A stretch of 64,000 nucleotides of DNA from Clostridia bacterium (GTDB lineage Bacteria; Bacillota; Clostridia; Oscillospirales; UBA644): NCBI GenBank assembly GCA_017427285.1, contig JAFRTE010000043.1, positions 1 through 64,000 of the forward strand, written 5' to 3'. This document shows positions 16,037 to 25,004 of this stretch, in pieces. Each line of letters opens with the position of its first letter. The stretch's first letter is position 1. Made by a program: the position numbers and the translations under genes. Below the pieces are notes generated by a model, which made no database searches, was not told where the DNA came from, and was given only the letters and a program-made list of their open reading frames with translations.

Positions 16037-17002
16037 ATGATCTATATTACCGCCGACGGCGGAGGAACAAAGCTTGCCGCATTCGCTTTTGACGAAAAAC
16101 TGAACGTTGTCTCCGAGGCAAGAGGCGGAGGCGTAAACGGTCTTTTCATGAGCGGCGACGACGCCCGCAAAAATATGGAAGCCGTTGCCGACGGTATTAT
16201 AGACGGTCTTAAAAAAAACATTGGGGCCATAGACGAGATCGACGGTCTTTACTATACCGTTGCGGGCAATTCGGATTATTTTATAAACGCGCTCGAACGC
16301 AGAATAAAATTAAAGAAAGCGACGCGCGTAAACGAGGGACAGCTCGGAATACTTGCCGGCACACTCTCTCAAAGCGGTCTTCTTGCGATTTCCGGCACAG
16401 GATCAGACTGTTTTCTTGTAGAAAACGGCGTTTCCGTGGATATGATAGGCGGATGGGGACAGTATTTCGGCGACGAGGGCAGCGGCTTTGACATGGGAAG
16501 AAAAGCGATCGTCGCAGCGATAAAGTCATACGACGGCAGAGGCGAAAAAACGGATCTTGAAACGCTTGTTTTCAGCGGACTCGGACTTGAAAATTCGCTT
16601 TGGGAAGTATGCTCGATACACCGCAGACCGTCCTTCAGAAAAGACGTCGCAGCTCTGACGAAGGCGATCGAAACGGCATGCAAAAACGGAGATGCGGTAG
16701 CGCGAGAAATAGTAAAATACGCCGCAAACGAGCTCTCTCTTGCAGCAGTTACACTGATGAAAAAGCACGGTTACAAAAAAGACGACGGTTTTGTTTTCAC
16801 GACCTCGGGAGGCGGATGGAAAACCTCCGAGGAGATGACGGAAATATTCGTTTCAGGCGTTAAGAACGAATTTCCGTATTCGGAATTCAGAAGACCCGAA
16901 TTCGAGCCGGTCGCTGGCGGCGTAATAAAATACATATACGACAGCGGAGAGACCCCCGAAAAAGAAATTTTAAAAGAAAAACTCCGCGATTACACGTTAT
17001 GA
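16037..17002 (+). CDS. BadF/BadG/BcrA-type ATPase, N-acetylglucosamine kinase-like
   Basis: 321 residues of the ASKHA fold. The phosphate-1 motif is in ITADGGGTKLAAFAFDE, phosphate-2 in AISGTGSDCFL, and the block GGWGQYFGDEGSGFDMGRKAI is typical of eukaryotic-type N-acetylglucosamine kinases and their bacterial relatives. The likely role is ATP-dependent phosphorylation of an amino sugar. The nearby nanA-type gene makes GlcNAc or ManNAc attractive substrates, but this is inference. The gene overlaps the next by 4 nt (ATGA), so the two are translationally coupled. GGAGG lies 9 nt before the ATG. Confidence 0.75.
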   Translation: MIYITADGGGTKLAAFAFDEKLNVVSEARGGGVNGLFMSGDDARKNMEAVADGIIDGLKKNIGAIDEIDGLYYTVAGNSDYFINALERRIKLKKATRVNEGQLGILAGTLSQSGLLAISGTGSDCFLVENGVSVDMIGGWGQYFGDEGSGFDMGRKAIVAAIKSYDGRGEKTDLETLVFSGLGLENSLWEVCSIHRRPSFRKDVAALTKAIETACKNGDAVAREIVKYAANELSLAAVTLMKKHGYKKDDGFVFTTSGGGWKTSEEMTEIFVSGVKNEFPYSEFRRPEFEPVAGGVIKYIYDSGETPEKEILKEKLRDYTL

Positions 17003-17619
17003 TCACCGTAGGTAAAAACATAAAAACCGAGTTTACGGAAAAAAAGTCCGTTTTTATCGGTCAGACGTTCTGGGTGACATCGGAAAAAGAAGCGGAAGCC
17101 GCGATAGCATCCGTAAAAAAGGAGTATCCCGACGCCACTCACGTTTGTCATGCCTATATCCTTCGCACCGGCTCGCTGCAGCGCTTTTCCGACGACGGCG
17201 AACCTTCCGGGACTGCGGGCATGCCAATACTTCACGTTATATCCTCAAAAAAACTCTGCGATACGCTCATCACCGTAACAAGGTATTTCGGCGGGATACT
17301 GCTCGGCGCGGGAGGACTCGTAAGGGCGTATTCGAGATCCGCTTCGGACGCCGCAGACGCTGCGGGAATTGCAGACATAGCTACTTTTGCCGAATTTACC
17401 ATGGAATACGGATACGATCTTCACAGTCAGATGGAAAGAGCGCTTTTGCAGTCGGGCGCGGAGATAACGGACAGAGAATTTACCGACAAAGTCCGCATTT
17501 CCGCTGTTATCCGCTCGGATCTTTACGAGCGCTTCTGCGGAGAAATAAAAAGCGTATGGCACAGAAACGTGGACATAAAAACGGGAAACGTTACCGAAAG
17601 ACGTCTTATTCGCGCCTGA
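16999..17619 (+). CDS. YigZ family protein (UPF0029/IMPACT)
   Basis: 206 residues. The N-terminal domain contains the conserved blocks EKKSVFIGQ, DATHVCHAY, RFSDDGEPSGTAGMP and VTRYFGGILLGAGGLVRAY, which identify the YigZ/IMPACT family. A ferredoxin-like C-terminal domain follows from about residue 135. Bacterial members have been suggested to act on nucleotides or translation, but no reaction is established. It overlaps the kinase gene by 4 nt. Confidence 0.88.
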   Translation: MITVGKNIKTEFTEKKSVFIGQTFWVTSEKEAEAAIASVKKEYPDATHVCHAYILRTGSLQRFSDDGEPSGTAGMPILHVISSKKLCDTLITVTRYFGGILLGAGGLVRAYSRSASDAADAAGIADIATFAEFTMEYGYDLHSQMERALLQSGAEITDREFTDKVRISAVIRSDLYERFCGEIKSVWHRNVDIKTGNVTERRLIRA

Positions 17620-17665
17620 AAGCTCCGATAAAAAACGAAATTATTGTTAAATGGAGCGAATACTC

Positions 17666-17694
17666 TTGAAAAGATGAAGAAAATGGTGTAAAAT
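17666..17694 (+). promoter_or_regulatory. Promoter of the pur operon
   Basis: TTGAAA at 17666-17671, 17-nt spacer, TAAAAT at 17689-17694. The short AT-rich leader to purE shows no purine riboswitch core or terminator. Confidence 0.7.
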
Positions 17695-17737
17695 AGCTTT
17701 ATATTTATATTTTATATATAAAAAAACGGAGAAAAGT

Positions 17738-18241
17738 ATGAAAAAAGCGGCAATCATCATGGGAAGCGACAGCGACCTTCCCGTTATCAGACCGGCGTTT
17801 CAGATACTGAAAAAATTCGGTGTGGAATACACCGTAAATGTTATTTCCGCGCACAGAACCCCCGACAGAGCTGCCGAATTTTCCAAATCCGCAAAAGAAA
17901 ACGGATATTCGTGCATAATCTGCGCGGCGGGAAAAGCTGCACATCTTGCCGGAGTCATGGCGGCGTATACCGCCCTGCCGGTAATAGGTATACCCATAAA
18001 GAGCTCCACTCTGGACGGACTTGACAGTCTGCTCTCCACCGTTCAGATGCCTAAGGGAGTGCCCGTTGCCACGGTCGCCGTAGACGGCGCAGAAAACGCG
18101 GCTCTGCTCGCCGTTCAGATAATGGCGGTAAGCGACGGAGAGCTTTACGCAAAACTTGTCGAATACAAACAAAAAATGGCGGAAGACATCTACGAAAAAG
18201 ACAGAAAAATCTCCGAGGCAGAACAGCTTCAGATACAATAA
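17738..18241 (+). CDS. purE: 5-(carboxyamino)imidazole ribonucleotide mutase, class I
   Basis: 167 residues, the usual size. The active-site blocks MGSDSDLP, ISAHRTPDR, AGKAAHLAGV and LDSLLSTVQMPKGVPVATV match class I PurE, which converts N5-CAIR to CAIR in purine synthesis. The partner PurK is not in the window. First gene of a purE-C-M-N series with its own promoter and a CGGAG ribosome binding site. Confidence 0.93.
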   Translation: MKKAAIIMGSDSDLPVIRPAFQILKKFGVEYTVNVISAHRTPDRAAEFSKSAKENGYSCIICAAGKAAHLAGVMAAYTALPVIGIPIKSSTLDGLDSLLSTVQMPKGVPVATVAVDGAENAALLAVQIMAVSDGELYAKLVEYKQKMAEDIYEKDRKISEAEQLQIQ

Positions 18242-18280
18242 ACCGAATCAACTTCTAATTATCGAAAAGAGGATATACAA

Positions 18281-18988
18281 ATGAAAAAGGATCTACTGTA
18301 CGAAGGCAAGGCGAAAAAAGTCTATTCCACGGAAAACGCAGATGAGCTTATCGTTGATTACAAAGACGACGCTACGGCATTCAACGGTCTTAAAAAAGGA
18401 ACGATCGAGGGCAAGGGCGTTATAAACAACAGAGTAACCAACCATCTGATGAAGATGCTCGAAGCAAAAGGAATCCCCACTCATTTCATAAAAGAGCTTT
18501 CCGCGCGCGAAACTCTCGTCAAAAAAGTAACGATAGTACCTCTCGAGGTCATTGTAAGAAATATCGCGGCAGGTTCGCTTTCAAAGAGACTCGGTCTTGA
18601 AGAAGGCACGAAGCTTTGCTCAACGGTCCTCGAATACTGCTATAAAGACGATGCGCTCGGAGACCCGATGGTAAACGAATACCATATAAAGGCGATGAAT
18701 CTCGCAACGGACGAAGAGCTTAAAACGATTGCGGATTACTCGTTTAAGATCAATACATTCCTTTCCGAATACCTTGCGGACCTCAATATAGAGCTCGTTG
18801 ACTTCAAGCTTGAGTTCGGACGCCTTTCGGACGGAACTATCGTGCTTGCAGACGAGATCTCTCCCGACACATGCCGTTTCTGGGACAGCAAAACCCACGA
18901 AAAGCTCGACAAAGACCGTTTCCGCAGAGATCTGGGCAACGTTGAAGGCGCATACAAAGAGATAATGAAGAGACTTATGGGCGAATAA
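18281..18988 (+). CDS. purC: Phosphoribosylaminoimidazole-succinocarboxamide (SAICAR) synthase
   Basis: 235 residues. The N-terminal block [12 protein letters not shown] and later VRNIAAGSL and LVDFKLEFG are diagnostic. The enzyme joins aspartate to CAIR using ATP, the step after PurE. It lies 39 nt after purE and 21 nt before purM, on one transcript. Confidence 0.95.
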   Translation: MKKDLLYEGKAKKVYSTENADELIVDYKDDATAFNGLKKGTIEGKGVINNRVTNHLMKMLEAKGIPTHFIKELSARETLVKKVTIVPLEVIVRNIAAGSLSKRLGLEEGTKLCSTVLEYCYKDDALGDPMVNEYHIKAMNLATDEELKTIADYSFKINTFLSEYLADLNIELVDFKLEFGRLSDGTIVLADEISPDTCRFWDSKTHEKLDKDRFRRDLGNVEGAYKEIMKRLMGE

Positions 18989-19009
18989 TCAATACGGAGT
19001 AATCGGAAT

Positions 19010-20062
19010 ATGAACGGATCAAGTCACAGCGCAAGCTATGCTGCGGCGGGCGTTGACGTTACCGCAGGATACAAGAGCGTGGAACTGATGAAGAAATTCG
19101 TCAAAAGCACGTATAATTCAGGCGTTTTGCAGGATATAGGCGGTTTCGGCGGCTTGTTCGCGCCGAACATGACGGGGATAAAAGAGCCCGTCCTCGTTTC
19201 AGGTACGGACGGCGTCGGAACAAAGCTGAAGATCGCATTTTTGCTCGACAAACACGATACGGTAGGCATCGACTGCGTAGCAATGTGCGTAAACGATATA
19301 ATCTGCTGCGGCGCGTCTCCCCTGTTTTTCCTTGACTATATCGCAACGGGCAAACTCGTTCCCGAAAAGATCGCCGAAATAGTAAAAGGCGTTTCGGAGG
19401 GCTGCGTCATGTCCGAAGCGGCGCTTATCGGCGGAGAGACCGCGGAAATGCCGGGTTTTTATTCCGCAAACGAATACGACCTTGCGGGATTTGCCGTAGG
19501 GCTTGTGGATAAAAGCGAGATCATAGACGGCAGCGGCGTTTGCGAAGGGGACGCGCTTATAGGCATCGCCTCGTCGGGCGTTCACTCAAACGGTTTTTCG
19601 CTTGTAAGAAAAGTTTTCGGTTTAAACGGCGAAAATGCGGATAAAGCGCTTTCGCAGCATTACGCCGAGCTCGGCAAAACTCTGGGCGAAGCGCTTTTAA
19701 CTCCGACAGAGATATACGTTAAGACCGTAAAGGAAATAAAAAAAGACGTAAAAATAAAGGCAATATCGCATATTACGGGCGGAGGATTTTATGAAAACCT
19801 TCCGAGAATGCTTCCCGAAGGAATTTCGCTCGAAATAGATAAATCTTCATTCCCGATACATCCGATCTTCACTCTTTTGCAAAAATGCGGCGACATACCC
19901 GAAAGAGATATGTTAAACACATACAATATGGGTATCGGAATGGCTATGCTCGTTTCCGAAAAGGACGCGGACGCTGCGCTCGAAGCAGCAAAACGCGCAG
20001 GCAAAAACGCATACGTCATAGGACGAGCGCAAAAAGGCGAAAAGGAAATTACGGTAAAGTGA
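19010..20062 (+). CDS. purM: Phosphoribosylformylglycinamidine cyclo-ligase (AIR synthetase)
   Basis: 350 residues. Starts [17 protein letters not shown], with [27 protein letters not shown] and [13 protein letters not shown] as conserved ATP- and FGAM-binding blocks. It makes AIR, the substrate for the carboxylation steps upstream of PurE. Third gene of the pur series. Confidence 0.95.
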   Translation: MNGSSHSASYAAAGVDVTAGYKSVELMKKFVKSTYNSGVLQDIGGFGGLFAPNMTGIKEPVLVSGTDGVGTKLKIAFLLDKHDTVGIDCVAMCVNDIICCGASPLFFLDYIATGKLVPEKIAEIVKGVSEGCVMSEAALIGGETAEMPGFYSANEYDLAGFAVGLVDKSEIIDGSGVCEGDALIGIASSGVHSNGFSLVRKVFGLNGENADKALSQHYAELGKTLGEALLTPTEIYVKTVKEIKKDVKIKAISHITGGGFYENLPRMLPEGISLEIDKSSFPIHPIFTLLQKCGDIPERDMLNTYNMGIGMAMLVSEKDADAALEAAKRAGKNAYVIGRAQKGEKEITVK

Positions 20063-20084
20063 TTTTAAACTCAAGGAGTATTAA

Positions 20085-20705
20085 ATGAAAAAAATTTCCG
20101 TTGCCGTTCTCGTATCGGGAGGCGGAACGAATCTTCAGGCGCTTATAGACGCGGAAAAAAGCGGAATAATAGAAAACGGTCATATTTCGGTCGTTATTTC
20201 GAGCAAACCGGGGGTTTACGCCCTCGAGAGAGCAAAAAAAGCCGGAATCCCCTACTTTGTTGCCGAAAAAGCGCTTTTTACGGACGACGAAAACGCATTT
20301 GCGGACGAGATATCGAAATATCTGCGGCAATACGGAGCTGAAGTGATAGTTCTCGCCGGCTTTTTATCCAAGCTTCCCGAAAAAATCTGCAGCGAATACG
20401 CCGGAAGGATCCTCAACGTCCATCCCGCCCTTATTCCGTCTTTTTGCGGAAAAGGGTATTACGGTATTCACGTTCACGAAGCGGCGCTGAAATACGGCGT
20501 TAAAGTAAGCGGAGCGACGGTCCATCTCGTTGACGGCGAATACGATCACGGAAGGATCCTTATGCAGAAGGCCGTTGACGTTATGCCGGACGATACTCCG
20601 GAAAGCTTACAGCAGAGAATAATGACGCAGGCGGAACATATTATTCTGCCGCGCGCAGTTGAAATGATCTGCAAAGAAACAGCGGCAAATAAAAAGACAG
20701 TATAA
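20085..20705 (+). CDS. purN: Phosphoribosylglycinamide formyltransferase (10-formyl-THF dependent)
   Basis: 206 residues. The N-terminal VLVSGGGTNLQALID, the catalytic block NVHPALIPSF and the SGATVHLVDGEYDHG region are those of PurN. An Asn-His-Asp catalytic set is visible: Asn and His in NVHP, Asp in VDGEYDHG. It ends only 18 nt before rnfC with no terminator between, so pur and rnf may share a transcript. Confidence 0.95.
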   Translation: MKKISVAVLVSGGGTNLQALIDAEKSGIIENGHISVVISSKPGVYALERAKKAGIPYFVAEKALFTDDENAFADEISKYLRQYGAEVIVLAGFLSKLPEKICSEYAGRILNVHPALIPSFCGKGYYGIHVHEAALKYGVKVSGATVHLVDGEYDHGRILMQKAVDVMPDDTPESLQQRIMTQAEHIILPRAVEMICKETAANKKTV

Positions 20706-20723
20706 CATATTGGGGGTATTTAT

Positions 20724-22031
20724 TTGGCTTTTTCCTTCAAGGGCGGTATCCATCCCGACTACAACAAAGAACGGACTTACGCAAGTCCGATCGAGGTACT
20801 TCCTCCTACGGAAGAGATGTATCTTCCCCTATCTCAGCATATCGGAGCGCCGTGTACTCCCACGGTTCAGCCCGGCGATCACGTAAAAATGGGGCAGATC
20901 ATCGCAGACAATCCCGTTGCGATGGCATGTCCTATACACTCGCCTGTTTCGGGAAGATTCAGGGGCGTCGTTCAGCACTGGCATCCTTCCGGAACGCGTC
21001 AGCCGACTATGGTAATAGAAAACGACGGGCTTGACACGGTGGACGAATCGCTTCATCCTTACGAGGGCGATCTTGACGATCTTACGCCCGCGGACATAAT
21101 TCAGTTTGCAAGAGCGTCCGGTACGGTAGGCATGGGCGGAGCGGCGTTTCCCTTACACGTAAAGCTCAAAACGGCTCTCGATAAAAAAATAGAAACCATT
21201 ATAATAAACGGATCGGAGTGTGAACCGTTTATAACCGCAGATCACCGCGCGATGGTGGAATATCCAGCCACGATAATAAACGGCGTAAAACTGATTATGA
21301 AGTGTCTCAATAAAGACACCGCGGTCGTCGCCATTGAATCAAACAAACCCGACGCCATAGCGTCCATGTCAAAAGCGGCGGAGGACTCGGATATAAGAAT
21401 ATGCGAGCTTCCCACGAAATATCCGCAGGGCGGCGAAAAACAGCTTATCAAGGCGATAACCGGCAGAGAAATTCCTCCCGGAAAGCTTCCCATGGATATC
21501 GGATGCGCCGTTTTCAACGTTGACACCTGCGCTTCGCTTTTCAGATACGTATCGAAGGGAAGACCGCTTACAAAAAGAGTGTGCACCGTATCGGGTTCCG
21601 CGGTAATAAGGCCCGCAAACCTGCTTGTCCGTATCGGAACGCCGTATTACGCGCTGTTTGACTACTGCAACGGCTTTGTGGAAGACCCGTATAAGATCAT
21701 TTCGGGCGGACCGATGATGGGATCGGCTCAGCATGCGCTTGAAACGCCCGTAGTTAAAAATACATCCGCGCTTCTCGCTTTCTGCGGAGACGAAGAAAGC
21801 TTTGAGGATAATCCCACATGCACTCGCTGCGGCAAATGTATCGAAGTTTGTCCGATGCGTCTTCTGCCTACGTATATTTATCAGCACGCGCTTGCGGAAG
21901 AGTTTGCGGAATGCAAAAAGCTCAATGTTACAGACTGCATAGAATGCGGATGCTGTTCTTACGTATGTCCCGGAAAGCTTCACCTCGTTCAGGCAATGAG
22001 GATGGCAAAGGGAAATATTCCGAAAAACTGA
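20724..22031 (+). CDS. rnfC: Rnf electron transport complex subunit C
   Basis: 435 residues. Opens with FKGGIHPDYNKE and the biotinyl-like PIHSPVSGRF region, then the NADH/FMN-binding GMGGAAFPLHVKL and NGSECEPFITADHRAM. Two C-terminal [4Fe-4S] motifs follow: CTRCGKCIEVCP and CIECGCCSYVCP. RnfC is the peripheral NADH-oxidising/reducing subunit. Translation starts at TTG, with GGGGGTA about 7 nt upstream. First of six rnf genes in the order C-D-G-E-A-B usual for Clostridia. Confidence 0.95.
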   Translation: MAFSFKGGIHPDYNKERTYASPIEVLPPTEEMYLPLSQHIGAPCTPTVQPGDHVKMGQIIADNPVAMACPIHSPVSGRFRGVVQHWHPSGTRQPTMVIENDGLDTVDESLHPYEGDLDDLTPADIIQFARASGTVGMGGAAFPLHVKLKTALDKKIETIIINGSECEPFITADHRAMVEYPATIINGVKLIMKCLNKDTAVVAIESNKPDAIASMSKAAEDSDIRICELPTKYPQGGEKQLIKAITGREIPPGKLPMDIGCAVFNVDTCASLFRYVSKGRPLTKRVCTVSGSAVIRPANLLVRIGTPYYALFDYCNGFVEDPYKIISGGPMMGSAQHALETPVVKNTSALLAFCGDEESFEDNPTCTRCGKCIEVCPMRLLPTYIYQHALAEEFAECKKLNVTDCIECGCCSYVCPGKLHLVQAMRMAKGNIPKN

Positions 22032-22098
22032 CGGAAAATTCCGATGAACGGTATTATCGATTCAAATTCAGATTTTATGAAAGACCGGAGTGTTTGTT

Positions 22099-23124
22099 TT
22101 GGCTAAGAAACTGCTTGTAACCTCCTCGCCGCACTACAGATCGGAAAGAACGACAGGCAAAGTCATGCTTGACGTTATAATAGCTATGTTTCCGATCTCC
22201 GCAATGTCGGTTGTGTATTTCGGCTGGAGGGCGTTGGCGCTGACGGCTATCAGCGTTGCGGCGTGTATCGCCTTTGAATCCCTTTTTAATCTCATAGCAA
22301 AGAAAAATAACACTGTAAGCGACCTTTCCGCCGTTGTTACGGGTATGCTTTTATCGTTTAACCTTCCCGTGACCGCGCCTTACTGGATAGCGGTTGTCGG
22401 CTCGTTTTTTGCGATAGTCGTTGTAAAAATGCTTTTCGGCGGACTCGGCAAGAATTTTGCAAACCCCGCGCTCGCCGCAAGAGCGTTTCTCTTCTCGTGG
22501 CCCATGCTTATGACAACGTTCGTAAAACCGCTGACGAGGACCCTTCCCGTTTTTTACGACCCGATATTCACAAACGGAGCGGAACTTCCCGATTATATAG
22601 ACTCGGTAACTACCGCAACTCCGCTTGCGTCGCTTAAAACCGGAGCATTGCCCGACGGCACAAGCATTGTCGATATGTTCCTTGGAAATATCGGCGGATG
22701 TATGGGTGAGGTCTGTACGGCGGCGATACTCCTCGGCGGCATTTATCTGCTTTTAAGAAGAGTAATAACATGGCATATCCCCGCTGCGTATCTCGGAACG
22801 GTAGCTTTGATAACGTTCGTTTTCCCTCTGACAGGCGGTAATTTCAACTGGCAGTTTATGGTCTACGAACTTCTGAGCGGCGGACTTATGCTTGCTGCGT
22901 TTTTCATGGCAACGGATTACGTTACTGCGCCCGTGACCGCAAGAGGCAAGCTTTTATTCGGCATAGGATGCGGACTTCTGACCGTATTTTTGCGATATTA
23001 CAGCGGATACAGCGAAGGCGTAAGCTATGCGATACTTATAATGAACGTTCTTGCCGTTCCGATCGACAAAATAACGAAACCGAGACGTTTCGGAATAGGA
23101 GGCGGTTACAATGATGCTAAATGA
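22099..23124 (+). CDS. rnfD: Rnf electron transport complex subunit D
   Basis: About 341 residues with around ten membrane helices. The DSVTTATPLA motif (about 168-177) is where RnfD and NqrB carry covalent FMN on Thr. The frame is open from a GTG at 22090, but GGAG (22087-22090) overlaps that codon; it is correctly spaced for the TTG at 22099, which gives the N-terminus MAKKLL. RnfD takes part in coupling electron flow between ferredoxin and NAD+ to ion transport. It overlaps rnfG by 14 nt. Confidence 0.93.
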   Translation: MAKKLLVTSSPHYRSERTTGKVMLDVIIAMFPISAMSVVYFGWRALALTAISVAACIAFESLFNLIAKKNNTVSDLSAVVTGMLLSFNLPVTAPYWIAVVGSFFAIVVVKMLFGGLGKNFANPALAARAFLFSWPMLMTTFVKPLTRTLPVFYDPIFTNGAELPDYIDSVTTATPLASLKTGALPDGTSIVDMFLGNIGGCMGEVCTAAILLGGIYLLLRRVITWHIPAAYLGTVALITFVFPLTGGNFNWQFMVYELLSGGLMLAAFFMATDYVTAPVTARGKLLFGIGCGLLTVFLRYYSGYSEGVSYAILIMNVLAVPIDKITKPRRFGIGGGYNDAK

Positions 23125-23752
23125 CATTAATTCCGAAGCTTTTGAAGAAGAAAACGAAAACGTTCCCGCTCAAAAAGACCGTCCTTCCAAAAAATCCGGA
23201 AACGAGATAATCAATCTGTCTTTCCGTCTTATGATAATCATAGCGGCGGTAGTATTGATGCTTGCATTTGTAAACGGACTTACAAAAGACACGATAGCCG
23301 AAAACGAAAGACGTGCAAACGACGAAGCGAGAAAATCGCTTTTTCAGGAAGCGACCGCTTTTACGCCCGTATCCGCAGAGCTTTCCGAAGACCTTGCAAA
23401 GTATGTCGGAGATATTTACGAGGCGTCCAATGGTTCCGAAAAGCTCGGATACTGCGTAAGCGTTTCAAACAACGGTTTCGGCGGTGCAATAAACATGATC
23501 GTAGGCATATCGTCCGACGGACTTATCGTCGGGGTCAAGGTTGTTTCGCATTCGGAAACCGCTGGCGTCGGAGAACGCGTAATTTCAAACGGATCGATCC
23601 TTTCACTGTTTGTCGACCTGCCTACGGGCTCCGTAGCGTCGTTAAACCCGAAAGAAACTATCACAGGCGCGACGGTAACGTCCAACGCGATAAAAAAAGG
23701 CGTTGAAAAGGCTGTTGAAGCGATCACGCCCATAATGAACGGAGGAGACTGA
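23111..23752 (+). CDS. rnfG: Rnf electron transport complex subunit G
   Basis: 213 residues: a charged N-terminal segment of about 40 residues, one membrane helix (about 42-62), and an FMN-binding domain outside the membrane. TGATVTS at about 185-191 is the flavinylation motif, with Thr190 expected to carry FMN. The N-terminal extension is longer than in many homologues. The start lies inside the end of rnfD. Confidence 0.92.
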   Translation: MMLNDINSEAFEEENENVPAQKDRPSKKSGNEIINLSFRLMIIIAAVVLMLAFVNGLTKDTIAENERRANDEARKSLFQEATAFTPVSAELSEDLAKYVGDIYEASNGSEKLGYCVSVSNNGFGGAINMIVGISSDGLIVGVKVVSHSETAGVGERVISNGSILSLFVDLPTGSVASLNPKETITGATVTSNAIKKGVEKAVEAITPIMNGGD

Positions 23753-23753
23753 T

Positions 23754-24380
23754 ATGGCTGCAAAAAAGAAAAAAGTATCGTATCTGAATATCCTCAAAGA
23801 AGGAATAATCACTAAAAACCCGACGTTTATTCAGCTGCTCGGAATGTGTCCCACCCTCGCCGTCACAACAACGGTCGCAAACGGCATCGGCATGGGTCTA
23901 TCGGCAACGTTCGTGCTAATCTGTTCTAATTTCTTTATTTCGGTACTCAGAAAATTTATACCCAATAAAATACGGATAGCTTCGTATATCGTAATAATCG
24001 CCGGATTCGTTTCCGCAGTTGAAATGGCTATAAAAGCGTGGCTGCCCGACCTTGCAAGCTCGCTCGGTCTGTTTATCCCGCTTATCGTCGTAAACTGCAT
24101 AATCCTTGCGAGAGCGGAGGCGTTTGCATCCAAAAACGCTCCGCTGCCCTCCGCAGTTGACGGACTTGCCTGCGGCATCGGCTTCACCCTTGCTTTAACT
24201 ATCATTTCCACCGTGCGCGAGCTTATCGGCAACGGCTCGATATTCGGAGTCGATATTCTCGGACCGAACTACTCCCCCGCCCTGATAATCATACTTCCCG
24301 CGGGAGGATTTCTTGTCCTCGGTTTTCTTATCGCTCTTGTTCAGTTTATCATGTCAAAACTCGAAAGGAGGAGCGAATAA
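23754..24380 (+). CDS. rnfE: Rnf electron transport complex subunit E
   Basis: 208 residues with six membrane helices and the NPTFIQLLGMCPTLAVT and AWLPDLASSLGLFIPLIVVNC blocks of the RnfE/NqrD family. A central Cys pair near the middle of the membrane is conserved and is proposed to bind iron together with RnfA. Only 1 nt separates it from rnfG, and it abuts rnfA. Confidence 0.94.
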   Translation: MAAKKKKVSYLNILKEGIITKNPTFIQLLGMCPTLAVTTTVANGIGMGLSATFVLICSNFFISVLRKFIPNKIRIASYIVIIAGFVSAVEMAIKAWLPDLASSLGLFIPLIVVNCIILARAEAFASKNAPLPSAVDGLACGIGFTLALTIISTVRELIGNGSIFGVDILGPNYSPALIIILPAGGFLVLGFLIALVQFIMSKLERRSE

Positions 24381-24965
24381 ATGCTTAATCTGCTTGTAAT
24401 ATCGATAAACGCGATACTTATCGAGAATTTCGTGCTTGTAAAATTCCTCGGCTGCTGTCCGTTCCTCGGCGTTTCAAAAAAAAGTGAAACTGCGCTCGGT
24501 ATGGGCCTTGCGGTTGTATTTACAATGACTCTCGCCTCGGCCATGACATGGCTTTTCAACGAATTTGTTTTAAAACCGTTCGATCTTGAATATCTTCAGA
24601 CGATCGCTTTTATAGCGATAATCGCCACCCTTGTGCAGATAATAGAAATGTTTTTGCAAAAAAGCATCCCCTCTCTTTATTCCGCACTCGGAATTTACCT
24701 GCCGCTCATTACAACAAACTGCGCGGTCCTGGGCGTTGCGCTGCTTAACATAAACAACGGCTACGACTTCATATCTTCCGTTGTATACGGTTTTTCCGCA
24801 GGCGTGGGATTCCTCGTCGCGATACTTCTTTTGTCGGCAATACGCGAAAGGATCGCGTATTCGGATATTCCCAAACCTTTCAGAGGATTTCCGATAGTCC
24901 TTATCGCGGCTGCGATTTTAAGCATTTCGTTTATGGGATTTCAGGGTCTCAAGCTTCCGTTCTGA
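24381..24965 (+). CDS. rnfA: Rnf electron transport complex subunit A
   Basis: 194 residues, six helices, with NFVLVKFLGCCPFLGVS and IYLPLITTNCAVLGVAL. RnfA and RnfE are homologous with inverted membrane topology. The ATG follows the rnfE stop codon directly. Confidence 0.95.
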   Translation: MLNLLVISINAILIENFVLVKFLGCCPFLGVSKKSETALGMGLAVVFTMTLASAMTWLFNEFVLKPFDLEYLQTIAFIAIIATLVQIIEMFLQKSIPSLYSALGIYLPLITTNCAVLGVALLNINNGYDFISSVVYGFSAGVGFLVAILLLSAIRERIAYSDIPKPFRGFPIVLIAAAILSISFMGFQGLKLPF

Positions 24966-25004
24966 AAACGGACAAGTAAAAAATAATCATGGGAGAAAAT
25001 TCGG

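Noticed and set aside
17620-17737. Purine riboswitch upstream of purE
   Set aside because: No purine aptamer core or three-way junction arms and no terminator found in the short leader.
22032-22098. Short ORF of about 20 codons between rnfC and rnfD
   Set aside because: Runs into the rnfD ribosome binding site, with no hydrophobic or conserved features; likely chance.
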